A DNA stretch of 64,000 bases from Acidobacteriaceae bacterium (GCA_030041435.1 JASHNW010000040.1:1-64000); one strand, 5' to 3'; shown: positions 16,607 through 26,083, counted from the stretch's first letter. Notes: generated by a model from the sequence alone, not told the origin. Made by a program: numbers and translations.

Positions 16607-17944
16607 ATGTCTACCCCCGCCCCCCGGCCATCCACCGACACTCACGCCAAGGCCCTGGCCATCAATCTGGAGGCTTGCTACTACGGGACGTTTGCCGAGA
16701 TTGGAGCGGGTCAGGAAGTGGCGCGCTGGTTTCTGAGCGTGGGCGCGGCTTCGGGAACGGTGGCGCAGGCCATCTCAGCCTACGACAAGACGGTGAGCGA
16801 CGACACGTACGGCGCGGGCACGCGCTACGTCTCGAGGGAGCGGCTGGTGGCGATGCTGGATCGCGAATATCGGCTGCTGCTCGACCGGCTGGCCGAGGCG
16901 CGTGGCGCCCATACCCGATTTTTCGTTTTTGCGGACACCGTCGCCACGCGGAATTACCAGGGAACGAATGAGCAACACGGCTGGCTCGGTTTCCGTTTCC
17001 AGGCTGAACCGGAGGGCCAGCCCAATCAGATTGTTCTGCACATCAATCTCGGCGATTCGACCGCGCAGCTGCAGCAGCAGGCCATTGGCACGCTGGGCGT
17101 CAATCTGATCTATGCCTCGCTGCGCCAGCGGTCTTCGCGGGCGATGTTTCTTGCCGGCCTGTTCGACGATTTGTCCCGCGAACGGATCGAAATCGACGTT
17201 CTCGAAGTAACGGGCCCCGTTTTCGCCGGTGAAGACTCGCGCCTGTGGTGCCTGGAGTTGCTGCGCGCCGGCATGTGCCGAGCTCTGGTCTTCGACTCCA
17301 GCGTTCAGGTGGTGGAGCCGGCCACTCCTCTGCGCAAGCGTCCCCTCATCGTGCAGCGCACTTTACGCGGCCATCCCGGCCCCTCTGCCGCCGAGGCCAT
17401 TCAGGCCGCGCGGCAGAAGTTCCTGGCTGAAGGGATTCCCTCCGACCGTGAACCTTTAGCCGTCCTCGATGTGACCACTCCCAGTCTCGAAGGCGCGGCT
17501 GCTTCCGATAACGCGGAACTGCTGGCGCTGGTGGAACAGCTTGCTCCTTTAGGCACGGTTGTGGTCACCGACTACGCGGAGGGCTATGAGGTTCTGAACT
17601 ACCTTCGCCGCTACACCGCTGCGCCGATCCGGGTGATTCTGTGGCTCTCGATGATTCTTCAGAACATGGAAGAGAGGGTGTATGTGTCGCTGCCCGGCGC
17701 CGTGCTGGAGAGCTTCGGCCGATTGCTCTACACCGACGTGACCATTTTTGTGGCTCCCATGCGCAGAGAAACGCTGGTTGCGGCGCTGGGCCGCCTGCCG
17801 GAGAGCCTTTTGCCGGAGTCTCGCGACCACGACCTGCTGACGCTGGGCGATTTCCTTCCCAAGTCTCCGCTGGACCACCTTGTCCGGTATCTTCGCGCCG
17901 CAGGCCGCGTCGTTCCTCTGGAGGAAACGCAAACCGGGGCCTGA
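16607..17944 (+). CDS. Conserved hypothetical protein, two Rossmann-like halves
   Basis: 445 residues from ATG 16607 (an earlier in-frame start at 16499 would add 36 residues of poor composition). The protein looks soluble. The first half contains HGWLGFRFQAEPEGQPNQIV and GVNLIYASLRQRS; the second contains ALVFDSSVQVV, plus several beta-alpha units ending in LTLGDFLPKSPLDHLVRYLR. Proteins of this type occur in cyanobacteria, planctomycetes and acidobacteria without an agreed function. It is transcribed alone, convergent with the acyltransferase gene. Confidence 0.6.
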   Translation: MSTPAPRPSTDTHAKALAINLEACYYGTFAEIGAGQEVARWFLSVGAASGTVAQAISAYDKTVSDDTYGAGTRYVSRERLVAMLDREYRLLLDRLAEARGAHTRFFVFADTVATRNYQGTNEQHGWLGFRFQAEPEGQPNQIVLHINLGDSTAQLQQQAIGTLGVNLIYASLRQRSSRAMFLAGLFDDLSRERIEIDVLEVTGPVFAGEDSRLWCLELLRAGMCRALVFDSSVQVVEPATPLRKRPLIVQRTLRGHPGPSAAEAIQAARQKFLAEGIPSDREPLAVLDVTTPSLEGAAASDNAELLALVEQLAPLGTVVVTDYAEGYEVLNYLRRYTAAPIRVILWLSMILQNMEERVYVSLPGAVLESFGRLLYTDVTIFVAPMRRETLVAALGRLPESLLPESRDHDLLTLGDFLPKSPLDHLVRYLRAAGRVVPLEETQTGA

Positions 17945-17976
17945 CACCTGCGCTGCCAGCCGCATGCCGATGCGGT

Positions 17977-18876
17977 CTAGTAGATCGGCGGTTCGCCTGC
18001 GGGGCGGGTTTTCCAGCGGCGATGGACCCAGAGCCATTGGTCGGGGTAGCGGCGGACGGCGTCTTCGATGGCGGCGGTGCAGCGGGCGGTGTTCTCGACG
18101 GTGTCGCTTTCGTCGTCGCCGCTGTGGACGAGGGGGATTTCTGCGCCGAAGCGGAGGACGTATTTCTTTTCCGCGGGCTCCCAGAGCATGAAGCCGGGCA
18201 GGACGGCGGCGCCGGTGCGGAGGGCGACGCGGGCGAGGCCGGAGGCGGTGCAGGCGGGGACGCCGAAGAAGGGGACAAAGACGCCCTGGGGCGGGGTCAT
18301 GTTGGTGTCCATGAGGATACCGACAGTGTCGCCGCGGCGCATGGCGGAGAGCAGGGCGCGGGCGAAGTCGTCTTTGTGGACGACGCGATTGCCGTGCAGG
18401 CAGCGGATGCGGTTGACGAGGCGATCGACGCGGGGATTGTCGAGGCGGCGGATGACCATGGTCATGGGGTAGCCCATGAGGGAGTGCCAGAAGCTGGAGA
18501 GCTCCCAGGAGCCGAGGTGGGCGGTGACGATGAAAACGCCGTGGCCGCGGCCGGCGGCGTTGAGGTAGTGGTCGAGGCCATCGTAGCGGATGCGTTTGCG
18601 GGTGTTGTCGCGGGTGTAGCGGCGCATGTGGCTGAACTCGGCGAGCTGCCAGCCGAGGTGGCGGTAGAGGCGGCGCAGGATGCGCCGGCGCTCGGGGAGG
18701 GGCATCGCGGGGAAGGCCAGCTCGAGGTTGCGCAGGCCGGTTTGGCGCAGGCGCGGGAGCAGCAGCCAGGCGAGGGCGCCGATGGCGGCTCCGGCGGCGC
18801 GGGCGAGGGGACGGGGCAGGATGCCGAGCAGGTTCAGCAGCGTCCACGCAAAGACAAATTCGAGGGCTTCACGCAT
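17977..18876 (-). CDS. LpxL/HtrB-family lipid A acyltransferase-like protein
   Basis: 299 residues. An N-terminal membrane anchor (about 5-40) precedes the lysophospholipid/lipid A acyltransferase domain with the catalytic HxxxxE box (TAHLGSWELSS), the substrate segment GDTVGILMDTNMTPPQGVFVPFFG, and the C-terminal PDQWLWVHRRWKTRP signature. The family transfers a secondary acyl chain from acyl-ACP to Kdo-lipid A at the inner membrane, which implies an outer membrane with lipid A. It is monocistronic. Confidence 0.88.
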   Translation of the reverse strand: MREALEFVFAWTLLNLLGILPRPLARAAGAAIGALAWLLLPRLRQTGLRNLELAFPAMPLPERRRILRRLYRHLGWQLAEFSHMRRYTRDNTRKRIRYDGLDHYLNAAGRGHGVFIVTAHLGSWELSSFWHSLMGYPMTMVIRRLDNPRVDRLVNRIRCLHGNRVVHKDDFARALLSAMRRGDTVGILMDTNMTPPQGVFVPFFGVPACTASGLARVALRTGAAVLPGFMLWEPAEKKYVLRFGAEIPLVHSGDDESDTVENTARCTAAIEDAVRRYPDQWLWVHRRWKTRPAGEPPIY

Positions 18877-19214
18877 CGATCGGTTGCGGCTGGATCACGC
18901 CCGGTTCACTCATGCCTGCATCCATTCTGCATTCGATGCGGAGGAATCGACAGTGTCAATGGAGGGTCATCTGAGGCCAGCGGATGGCGCCGCAGCTGCA
19001 AGGAGCCAGGTTCTTTCGCCTGGGATTGGAAAACCCTGCCTCAGGGGAAGCCCCCTGGATTCCGGGGCTCTTGCGGCACGGCTGAAGCCGTGCCCCTGCA
19101 AAGCTGGGAAACCCGATGCGGCTTCGTTTTGGGATTGCGTGGCGGAGCCCGCGGCGGTGGACTGCGCGGGCTCGCTCAGGCGATACGGTTCAGGCGGAAG
19201 CGCGGGATGCGCTG
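18877..19214. other. Intergenic region with a degenerate family A repeat
   Basis: About 19033-19105 contains CTCAGGGGAAGCCCCC and GGCACGGCTGAAGCCGTGCC, the two internal hairpins of the family A repeat in degraded form. The rest shows no gene. Confidence 0.5.
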
Positions 19215-19901
19215 CTACTGGACGGAGTGGAAGTACTTGGCGACGGTGCGGACGAAGGGACGGGCGGGATCGGGCACGGGAACGCCGCCATCGAGAATGG
19301 TCTGGAAGGAGTGGGGCGTGTTGCCATAGAGGGAATCGGTGTCGCCGATATTCTGGCTGACCGAAACGCCGCTGAGATCGACGCCGGCAAAGAGGCCCTT
19401 GGTGCGCGACCAGGTGAGCAGCTCGGACTGGAGCTTCCAGTTGGTGGAAGCGCTGGTGTCGCGGCCGACGGGGCCGGCGGCGGCGGAGGCTCCGGCGCCA
19501 ATCTTAAACTGGCTCTGGAGCAGGTCCTGCATGCCGCGCTGGTTGACGGCGACGAGGACGAGGTCGGTGCCCTGGCCGCCGATCTGGAAGCCCCAGGATC
19601 CGCCGGCCATGCGGATGAAGACGGGGGCGCTCCAGCCGTGACCGGTGCGGCAGGTGACGACGCCCTGGCCGTATTCAGCGCCGAAGATGAAGGCGCCTTT
19701 GACCAGGCCGGGGACAACGCCGACGCAGGTGGCCTGGGCGAGGATGGAATTGGGGATGGCCCGGTCGGGGACAGCCATGATTTCGGTGATGGTGTTGCGG
19801 GCAGCATCGAGGCGCTGCAAAATCTTCTGGCTCTGAGCGAATCCGGGGACGGTGAGAGCCAACATGCAAGCAGCAATCAAAAGTCTTTTCATTTCTGTCA
19901 T
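19215..19901 (-). CDS. SYLF/Ysc84-domain lipid-binding protein
   Basis: 228 residues with a Sec signal peptide (MKRLLIAACMLALTVPGFAQ). It carries the SYLF domain: RAIPNSILAQATCVGVVPGLVKGAF, then the GQGVVTCR and WSAPVFIRMAGGSWGFQIGGQ segments, LVLVAVNQRGMQDLL, and the C-terminal WSRTKGLFAGVDLSG. Bacterial SYLF proteins are periplasmic or envelope lipid-binding proteins of ill-defined role. It is monocistronic. Confidence 0.88.
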   Translation of the reverse strand: MTEMKRLLIAACMLALTVPGFAQSQKILQRLDAARNTITEIMAVPDRAIPNSILAQATCVGVVPGLVKGAFIFGAEYGQGVVTCRTGHGWSAPVFIRMAGGSWGFQIGGQGTDLVLVAVNQRGMQDLLQSQFKIGAGASAAAGPVGRDTSASTNWKLQSELLTWSRTKGLFAGVDLSGVSVSQNIGDTDSLYGNTPHSFQTILDGGVPVPDPARPFVRTVAKYFHSVQ

Positions 19902-20347
19902 TCTCCCGTTGAAAAAATGCGATCACGGTAACCCACGCTATGCTACCGCAATCTGGTTACAAGCCGTGGCTTGCGGGCCTGGATAGTTCGCGATTCTGGC
20001 TAGGGCGACACGGAAACAGAGGATTCTCCAAGGCTGGGTGGGCCGGCGCTCCACGCGGCGTTTCGGTTGCCGGAACCGCACGCGGCCCCGACAGTACGAT
20101 GCGGGGCGGGCGGGGAAGGTTGAGAGGGAATCTGCAGAGGGGAGTTCCGGCGGATCCGCAAGAAACACAAAAAATGGGGGCTGTGGACGCAGTTGCCCGC
20201 CTCCGGTCAGCCCCGTTCCCCAGATCTGCGTTGTTAACTGCGTCCATTTGTAGTGGTCCGAGCCAGGGGGGAACAAGATAACGGAAGTAGTGTGACCTTT
20301 CGTAACCGGCACTTGCAAACTATTACAAAACATTACAGGAAGCTACT
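19902..20347. other. Intergenic region with a wide inverted repeat
   Basis: No credible gene; reading frames through it lack codon bias and ribosome sites. TGGACGCAGTT at 20184-20194 is matched by AACTGCGTCCA at 20236-20246, an 11-bp perfect inverted repeat with a 41-bp loop, of unknown meaning. Confidence 0.4.
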
Positions 20348-20833
20348 GTCCCGAGTCTGAAGTTCCTTTTAGAGATTGACGCATGAGGTGGGTCGAAGAA
20401 CACTTCTCAGGGGATCAAGCCCGACGTATTTTCGGCCGCTTACGGCACGACTGAAGTCGTGCCCTGATACGAAAATCCCTTGCTCCTGGTGTTTTTCCGG
20501 GGTGTGTCGTGAGAACCCTCCCAGGCAGAACCAGCCTCAGTGGGGCGCCCGCTACGCCCACCCGAGCAACACCGGCTCGGATGGGGCACCCGCATGGTTT
20601 TGCGAGCCGGGGCTGAAGCCCCTGTTTTTGAACCGGCGCGATTTCCCCGGCTTAAAAGCCGGGGCTTCTACCGTCGATGCGCTGCGCGCATCCCGCTGCG
20701 CGGACAGGGGCTGCAGCCCTTTTTTCTTTTGCGGTTTTTCGACACGACTGAAGTCGTGGCCCGATACAAAAACGAAGACCATTCCTTAACGAAATCAATG
20801 ATTCAGGGAACTAATAATTAGTGACTCAGGAAA
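20348..20833. repeat. Composite of broken family A repeats
   Basis: A 5' part of family A (GTCCCGAGTC at 20348 to the CCTGATAC at about 20469) and a 3' part (about 20738-20812, ending in ATGATTCAGGGAAC) are separated by about 260 bp. That interior carries other palindromes (GGGGCTGAAGCCCC at about 20607, CCCCGGCTTAAAAGCCGGGG at about 20645) and resembles the interior of the 134-bp element. It lies downstream of the DUF151 gene. Confidence 0.6.
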
Positions 20834-21322
20834 CTACATTTTGTATTTGCCCATGTCCTCGTCGCCGAGGTTTTCGAGCCAGCGGCGGAGGTCCTGTTCG
20901 TTGGGCTGGGCATCGGCGGGGCTGGGCAGCACCTTCGCGGCCTGCAGCACTTCTTCGGCAACGAAAATAGGGCAGTCGGAGCGGAGGGCGAGGGCGAGGG
21001 CGTCGGAGGGGCGGGCATCGAGGGCGACGACTTCGCCATTCTGCTCCATCCAGATAACGGCGTAGAAGGTGTCGCCGCGGAGTTCGGAGACGACCACGCG
21101 CTGCACCTGGGCGTTGAGGCCGGCAACGAGATTTTTGAGCAGGTCGTGGGTGAGGGGGCGGGCGGTGGAGGATTTCTCGATTTCCATCCAGATGGCGGTG
21201 GCCTCGTAGGGGCCGACCCAGATGGGGAGGACGGCTTCGCTGTTGGGGTCTTTGAGGATGAGCACGGGCGTGTTGGTCGAGGGGTCGACCATGAGACCGC
21301 GGATTTTCATTTCGACTTCCAT
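20834..21322 (-). CDS. DUF151 bifunctional nuclease-family protein
   Basis: 162 residues from the ATG at 21322, 7 bp after the miaB stop. The DUF151 fold is covered fully: IRGLMVDPSTNTPVLILKD, LPIWVGPYEATAIWMEIE, LTHDLLKNLVAGL, FYAVIWMEQNG and ALDARPSDALALALR. Family members bind DNA and are described as bifunctional (DNase/RNase) nucleases; the physiological substrate is uncertain. Its close spacing after miaB indicates co-transcription, as is common in Acidobacteria. Confidence 0.88.
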   Translation of the reverse strand: MEVEMKIRGLMVDPSTNTPVLILKDPNSEAVLPIWVGPYEATAIWMEIEKSSTARPLTHDLLKNLVAGLNAQVQRVVVSELRGDTFYAVIWMEQNGEVVALDARPSDALALALRSDCPIFVAEEVLQAAKVLPSPADAQPNEQDLRRWLENLGDEDMGKYKM

Positions 21323-21329
21323 GAGACCC

Positions 21330-22655
21330 TCACTGCACAACCGCTTCTCCAACCAGACTGTTCGGGAAGGCTTTTGTCACCCGCACGGGCAGGTAGACGC
21401 CGGGCGCGGGGGCGATGGGCTGCGACGTGGTGAAATTGAGCGTTTTGTTCTGCGAGGTGCGGCCGATGATCTGGGCGCGGGCAGGATTGAGGCCTTCGAC
21501 CATGGTCTCCAGCACCTGGCCGAGATGCTTTTCGTAATTGACGCGCTGGATTTCGCGCTGGCGATCGAGGAGGATCTGGAGGCGGCGGGATTTCTCCTCT
21601 TCGGGGACGGAATCGGGCATGGAGAGCGAAGGAGTGTTGGGGCGCGGCGAATATTTGAAGGCGAAGACGCCGTCGTACTGGACTTCGCTGAGCAGGTCGA
21701 TGGTGGCCTCGAAGTCCTGGGGAGTTTCGCCGGGAAAGCCGGCAATGATGTCGGTGGTCATGCTGATGGGGCGCTTCGCGGCCTTGATCCATGCGATGCG
21801 TTCCAGGTACTGGTCGCGGGTATATTCGCGCGCCATGAGATGCAAAACCCGGGATGAGCCGCTCTGAACGGGCAGGTGGACGTGGTCGCAGAGGGAGGGG
21901 ACGGCGTCGATGGCGTCGACGATGTCGCGGGTGAAGTCGCGGGGATGGGAGGTGGTGAAGCGGACGCGGCGGATGCCGGGGACCTGGCCGACGGCGGCGA
22001 GCAGCTCGGCGAAGGTGCAGAGGCGGTCGGGGTCGCGGTACGAATTGACGTTCTGGCCGAGGAGCTGGATCTCGGTAAAGCCGGAGTCGGCCATGCGGCG
22101 GGCTTCAGCGAGGACGGAGGCGGAGCGGCGGCTGCGCTCTTTGCCGCGGGTGTAAGGGACGACGCAGTAGGCGCAGAATTTGTCGCAGCCCTCGATGATG
22201 GTGATGTAGCCGCGGTGGGGATTGGAGCGGGCGGTGAACTCGGTCTCGAAGGTTTCGCTGGTCTGGCGGTCGTCGAGGCCGGTGACGCGGGTAGCGCCCT
22301 GCTCGATCTGGACCAGCATTTCGGGCAGCCGGCGGTAGGAGGCGGAGCCGGAGACGAGGGAGACGAAGGGGGCGCGCTCGAAGATGCGCTCGCCTTCCTG
22401 CTGGGCGACGCAGCCGAGGACGCCGAAGCGCTTGCCCTGTTTGTAGAGGGCTTTGTAGTCGTTGAGGCGGTGAAAGACCTTCTGCTCGGCCTTGTCGCGG
22501 ATGGAGCAGGTGTTGTAGAGGATGAGGTCGGCGGCGTCTTCCGTCTCCACCCGGGCGTAGCCCTGCTGCTCGAGCGTGCCGATGACTTTTTCGGAGTCAT
22601 GGACGTTCATCTGGCAGCCGAAGGTTTCGATATAGAAGGTTTTTTGCGGCGCCAT
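21330..22655 (-). CDS. miaB: tRNA-2-methylthio-N6-dimethylallyladenosine synthase MiaB
   Basis: 441 residues from ATG 22655. The N-terminal MTTase domain has its three cluster cysteines (C14 in FGCQMN, C50, C82); the radical SAM CxxxCxxC is C157, C161 and C164 (CDKFCAYC); a C-terminal TRAM domain starts at about 375. It adds the 2-methylthio group to N6-isopentenyl-adenosine-37 of tRNAs reading UNN codons, using SAM and an auxiliary 4Fe-4S cluster. It is divergent from a small methyltransferase gene, with a 45-bp gap that must hold both promoters. Confidence 0.95.
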   Translation of the reverse strand: MAPQKTFYIETFGCQMNVHDSEKVIGTLEQQGYARVETEDAADLILYNTCSIRDKAEQKVFHRLNDYKALYKQGKRFGVLGCVAQQEGERIFERAPFVSLVSGSASYRRLPEMLVQIEQGATRVTGLDDRQTSETFETEFTARSNPHRGYITIIEGCDKFCAYCVVPYTRGKERSRRSASVLAEARRMADSGFTEIQLLGQNVNSYRDPDRLCTFAELLAAVGQVPGIRRVRFTTSHPRDFTRDIVDAIDAVPSLCDHVHLPVQSGSSRVLHLMAREYTRDQYLERIAWIKAAKRPISMTTDIIAGFPGETPQDFEATIDLLSEVQYDGVFAFKYSPRPNTPSLSMPDSVPEEEKSRRLQILLDRQREIQRVNYEKHLGQVLETMVEGLNPARAQIIGRTSQNKTLNFTTSQPIAPAPGVYLPVRVTKAFPNSLVGEAVVQ

Positions 22656-22700
22656 GCACTTCTGAGTATAACGAAGGACGCGGTGGCGGCGGAGAGAACG

Positions 22701-23276
22701 ATGGGCGACGCGAACGAGGAGCGGGAGCGGTGGAACGCGAAGTTTCTGGCGGGTGAGGCGCAGCTGACGGAGCCGGATTCGCTGGTGGTGGAGGCGTGCG
22801 CGGGGCTGGCGGCGGGGAGCGCGCTGGATTTGGCGGGCGGCGCGGGACGGCATGCGCTGTGGCTGGCGGAGCGGGGATGGCGCGTGATGCTGGCGGACGT
22901 GGCCGACGAGGGGCTGGCGCTGGCGGCGCGGCGGGCGGTGGAGCGGGGAGTGGTGCTGACCTTGCGGCGGGAAGGGGTGGGCGAGACGGTGGCGTGGGCT
23001 CTACAGGGTGGCGCTTCCGGCAAGGTGCGCTTCGATCTGATTGTGGTGGTGTGGTTCCTGGCGCGGGAATATTTTGCGGCGCTGCCGCAGATGCTGGCTC
23101 CGGGCGGGGTGCTGGTCTACAAGACGTATACGTCGGAGCATGTGCGGTTCACGCAGGGGCATTCGCTGCGGTATGCGCTCGCGCCGGGGGAGCTGCGCGA
23201 TGCGTTTCCGGGGCTGGAGAGGATTTTGTATCGGGAGCGGGATGGGGTTGCGGAGCTAGTGGCTCGCGCCGGATAA
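22701..23276 (+). CDS. Class I SAM-dependent methyltransferase (TehB-like)
   Basis: 191 residues. It opens with ERERWNAKFLAGEAQLTEPDSLV, as in many small TehB-like enzymes. Motif I is ALDLAGGAGRHALWLAERG (the usual GxGxG becomes GGAG), then MLADVADEGLALAA and FDLIVVVWFLAREYFAAL. The substrate is unknown. Its 3' end overlaps the end of the convergent GT39 gene by about 20 bp. Confidence 0.75.
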   Translation: MGDANEERERWNAKFLAGEAQLTEPDSLVVEACAGLAAGSALDLAGGAGRHALWLAERGWRVMLADVADEGLALAARRAVERGVVLTLRREGVGETVAWALQGGASGKVRFDLIVVVWFLAREYFAALPQMLAPGGVLVYKTYTSEHVRFTQGHSLRYALAPGELRDAFPGLERILYRERDGVAELVARAG

Positions 23277-24851
23277 GAGCGCGCGGCGGGGGCCGGCGGT
23301 GCGGTCGAAGCGGAGGACGGCGACCCACTGGCCTTTGTGGGACTCGCCCCAGACGACCGTTCCGCCGAGGACGCGGGCGATGAGGCCGGCGGGCAGATCG
23401 CGATGGAAGTCGAAGTAGCGCGTGTCCCACGCCTGGCTGTGGCGGCCGAAGAGGAAGGGCAGGCGGGGCGGGTCGTATTTGGTGGAGAAGACGACGGCGG
23501 CGGAGTAGTCGTCGGGCAGCGACTCGGCTTTTTGAATTTGCGCGGCGGAGAAGTTGTCGATTTCGATGACGGGGACGGGCTGGGTGACGTAGCCCAGCTC
23601 GGGCTTGCGCAGCTCGTCGCTGACGGGCCATGCGGTGAGCACCGTGGCGCCGTGGAAATGGGAGAGGACTTCGCCGACGGCGGCCTGGTGGAGGCGCACG
23701 ACGGTGACGTACTGCAGATTGTCTTCGGGGGCGAAGCGGTAAGGCGGATTGATAAAGAGGCCGACGACGAAGGCCGCGGCGCTGAGCGCGACCAGAGCCG
23801 ACCATTCGCGGAGACGGCGGCGGAAGGTGTTGACGGCGAGCAGCAGCACCAGCGGATAGAGAGGCAGCAGATAACGGGTGAGCAGCGCTCCGCCAAGGAT
23901 GGAGAAGAGGACGAGGTTGGCGGCGATGGTGACGTAAAAGATGGCCTGATCGGCGAAGGCAATGCGCTGGCGCAGGCGAGGCGATTTATCCGTATGCGGG
24001 GCGTCGCGCTCCAGGACCGGCGGCAGCAGGAGGCAGGCGAGCATGAGCACGACCGGGACGAAGAGGTTCATGTGCACGGTGATGTGCATGACGCGATAGG
24101 CGAGGGCGAGGAGGATGCGCTCGGGGGTGAGGGTGGCGGTGGCGTTGTAGCGCAGGTAGGCGGGATTGCCGAAGATGAAGCCGGTTTTCGTCCAGTGGAA
24201 GAGGTACCAGGCGGCGAGGGGCAGGACGGGGGCAAGAAGCGCGAGCACGGTTTGGATGCGGCCGTGGCGCGGACGCGGGCGCCAGCTTTCCCAGACGGCG
24301 AGGGCGACGGGGGTGACGATGGCGGTTTCTTTGGAGAGCGCGGCGAGCGAAAAGCAGAGAGCGGCCAGCCAGATTTTTTCTTCGAGGAGAAAGGCGAGGG
24401 CCCACAGGGTGGCGGCGGCGGCGAAGAGGTCAGCGTGGGCGAGGGAGCTTTGCGCGAAGAAGACGGGATAGATGGCGGTGAGCAGCACCGTGGCTGCGGC
24501 GACCGCGGTGCGGCCGGTGGCGATGAGGGCGAGACGCCACACGGCGGTAAGAGCGACGGCGGCGACGACGCACATGGCAGCGCGCGTGACGATGGGGGCG
24601 AAGTGGAAGAGCTTCCAGCAGAGCGCGAGATAGACGGAGGGCAGCGGGGGGTGGGCGTTGGAGAGCGTGGAGAAGGGGATGAGCGTGCCGGTGCGGAAGA
24701 AGTCCCAGGCGGCGGGGATGTAGTAGCCGGCCTCGTCCCAGTAATAGGGCAGGCGCAGGAGCGGGGCGTGCAGGGCGAGGACCGCGGCGAGGGCGGCGAG
24801 AAAAACGGCCCAGAGGGGAAAACGCTGAGCGCGTTGGGCGGTCGCCGCCAT
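23256..24851 (-). CDS. GT39/ArnT-like polytopic glycosyltransferase
   Basis: 531 residues with about ten hydrophobic segments. The first periplasmic loop carries YYWDEAGYYIPAAWDF, the acidic-pair motif expected in GT39/GT83-type enzymes that use polyprenyl-phosphate sugars. The C-terminal part is soluble and periplasmic. Start ATG 24851 is chosen because the frame upstream overlaps the DUF3467 gene. It probably glycosylates lipids or proteins at the outer face of the inner membrane; acceptor and sugar are unknown. Stop lies 8 bp after the DUF3467 stop to gene start interval, so the two are likely one operon. Confidence 0.8.
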   Translation of the reverse strand: MAATAQRAQRFPLWAVFLAALAAVLALHAPLLRLPYYWDEAGYYIPAAWDFFRTGTLIPFSTLSNAHPPLPSVYLALCWKLFHFAPIVTRAAMCVVAAVALTAVWRLALIATGRTAVAAATVLLTAIYPVFFAQSSLAHADLFAAAATLWALAFLLEEKIWLAALCFSLAALSKETAIVTPVALAVWESWRPRPRHGRIQTVLALLAPVLPLAAWYLFHWTKTGFIFGNPAYLRYNATATLTPERILLALAYRVMHITVHMNLFVPVVLMLACLLLPPVLERDAPHTDKSPRLRQRIAFADQAIFYVTIAANLVLFSILGGALLTRYLLPLYPLVLLLAVNTFRRRLREWSALVALSAAAFVVGLFINPPYRFAPEDNLQYVTVVRLHQAAVGEVLSHFHGATVLTAWPVSDELRKPELGYVTQPVPVIEIDNFSAAQIQKAESLPDDYSAAVVFSTKYDPPRLPFLFGRHSQAWDTRYFDFHRDLPAGLIARVLGGTVVWGESHKGQWVAVLRFDRTAGPRRALLSGASH

Positions 24852-24859
24852 GGCCGGGG

Positions 24860-25162
24860 CTAGTGGACGGGCCCTTTGGGAAGCAGCTGCGGTTCGAGGG
24901 CGAGAGTCCCGAAGGTCTGCTCGTACTGGGCGAGGTTCTGGCCGAGGATGTTCCAGAGGGCCTTGGCCTGCTGCGGGCTGAGGTAGACGCCGGCGGAGTT
25001 CTGCACGGTGACCTGCTCGGGCGTTTCCTGATGGATGAGGCCGAAGACGAGGAAGAAATCCCAGACACTGACCCGCACCTGCACGCTGTTGGCGTAGACT
25101 TCGCGGTACTCCGGGGACTGGCTGAGCTGAATTTTGGGCTGCGGATGGGCAGGAGTCGTCAT
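24860..25162 (-). CDS. DUF3467 domain protein
   Basis: 100 residues with the DUF3467 pattern YREVYANSVQVRVSVWDFFLVFG followed by VYLSPQQAKALWNILGQNL. DUF3467 proteins are small, conserved and uncharacterised, often near regulatory or metabolic genes. It ends 8 bp before the GT39 start, which suggests co-transcription. Confidence 0.85.
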   Translation of the reverse strand: MTTPAHPQPKIQLSQSPEYREVYANSVQVRVSVWDFFLVFGLIHQETPEQVTVQNSAGVYLSPQQAKALWNILGQNLAQYEQTFGTLALEPQLLPKGPVH

Positions 25163-25471
25163 CAGGACAAGAGTAACGCATCAGGGCGGGGAAGAAAGCG
25201 GTGCGATTGGTGTATAGACATTGTGCGCACGTGTGCGTAGATGCGGATGCTCTGGCTGCCCTGGCGCGCACGTGTCGACAAGGGTGATTTGGATCACTGG
25301 CGGATGGCTGGGACCGGGTTACTCTGCCGGAATACGAGTGGTTCCGGAGTGGCCACCCGCAAGCGTCCCAACCGGTGACCGCAGCGGCGGCTGAGCAGTA
25401 CAGAGCGGCATGGCAGGTTTCTGATCCTCATCTCCTGGGTCGCATACCTAACTGACTGGAAGGAACTTCCC
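25163..25471. other. Intergenic region with a spaced direct repeat
   Basis: No gene. GCGCACGTGT occurs twice in direct orientation, at 25225-25234 and 25266-25275, 41 bp apart (close to four helical turns). This could be a pair of regulator sites serving either flanking gene, but there is no further support. Confidence 0.35.
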
Positions 25472-25870
25472 GTGTCGAATGCTGCGGATGACCGCGTCCC
25501 TCCCTTTGTGTTTGTCGCCGACAGTGAGCTCGAAGTTGCAAACACGCTTGCCGCCATCCTTAACGAGAATGGATACGAAGCCGTCGCTTTTTCGAGCGGC
25601 GAACAACTTGTGGAAGCAGCGACGGTCATCAAGCCACACGTCGTCGTGAGCGCTGTATCGATGCAGGGCATGACGGGCACCGAGGCCGCGCTGCAAATTC
25701 GCCAGAGCATACCTGAGTGCAAGGTGGTGCTTTGGGCCGCGCCGGATTCCACCGACACACGTCTTCGCCGTATCGCCTCGGCGCATCGATTCGTCATCCT
25801 TCCCAGGTTGGCGGAGACCTCGACGCTGCTCCGATGCCTGGACAGAATCACCAGCCTGGCGGCCGCGTGA
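25472..25870 (+). CDS. Stand-alone receiver-like protein lacking the phosphoacceptor Asp
   Basis: 132 residues from GTG 25472, with GGAAGG before it. The CheY-like fold is readable: VFVADSELEVANTLAAILNENGY, then the beta3 region VVVSAVSMQGMTG aligning with the usual LLDVMMPGMDG, and a C-terminal LPRLAETSTLLRCL. The phosphorylated Asp is replaced by Ala and the conserved Lys appears to be Arg. It therefore cannot be phosphorylated in the usual way and is probably a protein-interaction module. A second protein with the same Asp-to-Ala change is encoded at 48650. Confidence 0.75.
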   Translation: MSNAADDRVPPFVFVADSELEVANTLAAILNENGYEAVAFSSGEQLVEAATVIKPHVVVSAVSMQGMTGTEAALQIRQSIPECKVVLWAAPDSTDTRLRRIASAHRFVILPRLAETSTLLRCLDRITSLAAA

Positions 25871-25936
25871 GGGCGGAGATTCTATGGATGGCGCGGCGGT
25901 GAGCGATCCCGAGAGGACGGTGAACAGCGTCCATCG

Positions 25937-26021
25937 TGGTGCGAAAGGGGGGACTCGAACCCCCATGGGTTGCCCCGCCAGATCCTAAGTCTGGTGCGTC
26001 TGCCAGTTCCGCCACTTTCGC
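25937..26021 (-). tRNA. tRNA-Leu (anticodon UAG)
   Basis: An 85-nt class II tRNA read on the reverse strand. The acceptor stem is GCGAAAG pairing with CTTTCGC, followed by discriminator A and an encoded CCA. The anticodon stem-loop is CCAGA-CTTAGGA-TCTGG, with anticodon TAG. There is a long variable arm, and the T-arm is GGGGGTTCGAGTCCCCC. Leu identity follows from the anticodon and the long variable arm. Confidence 0.95.
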
Positions 26022-26083
26022 ACGCAGTTGGATTGTACTGTGATGCAGGCGGCGGAGGACAGTGCGGAGGTCGTGTCGTGGTG

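Noticed and set aside
19957-20247. Small reverse ORF between the SYLF and DUF151 genes
   Set aside because: No ribosome site, unusual codon use and no recognisable domain.
21876-22700. Very long forward-strand frame opposite miaB
   Set aside because: It is the GC-rich antisense shadow of miaB; only the part from 22701 encodes a real protein.
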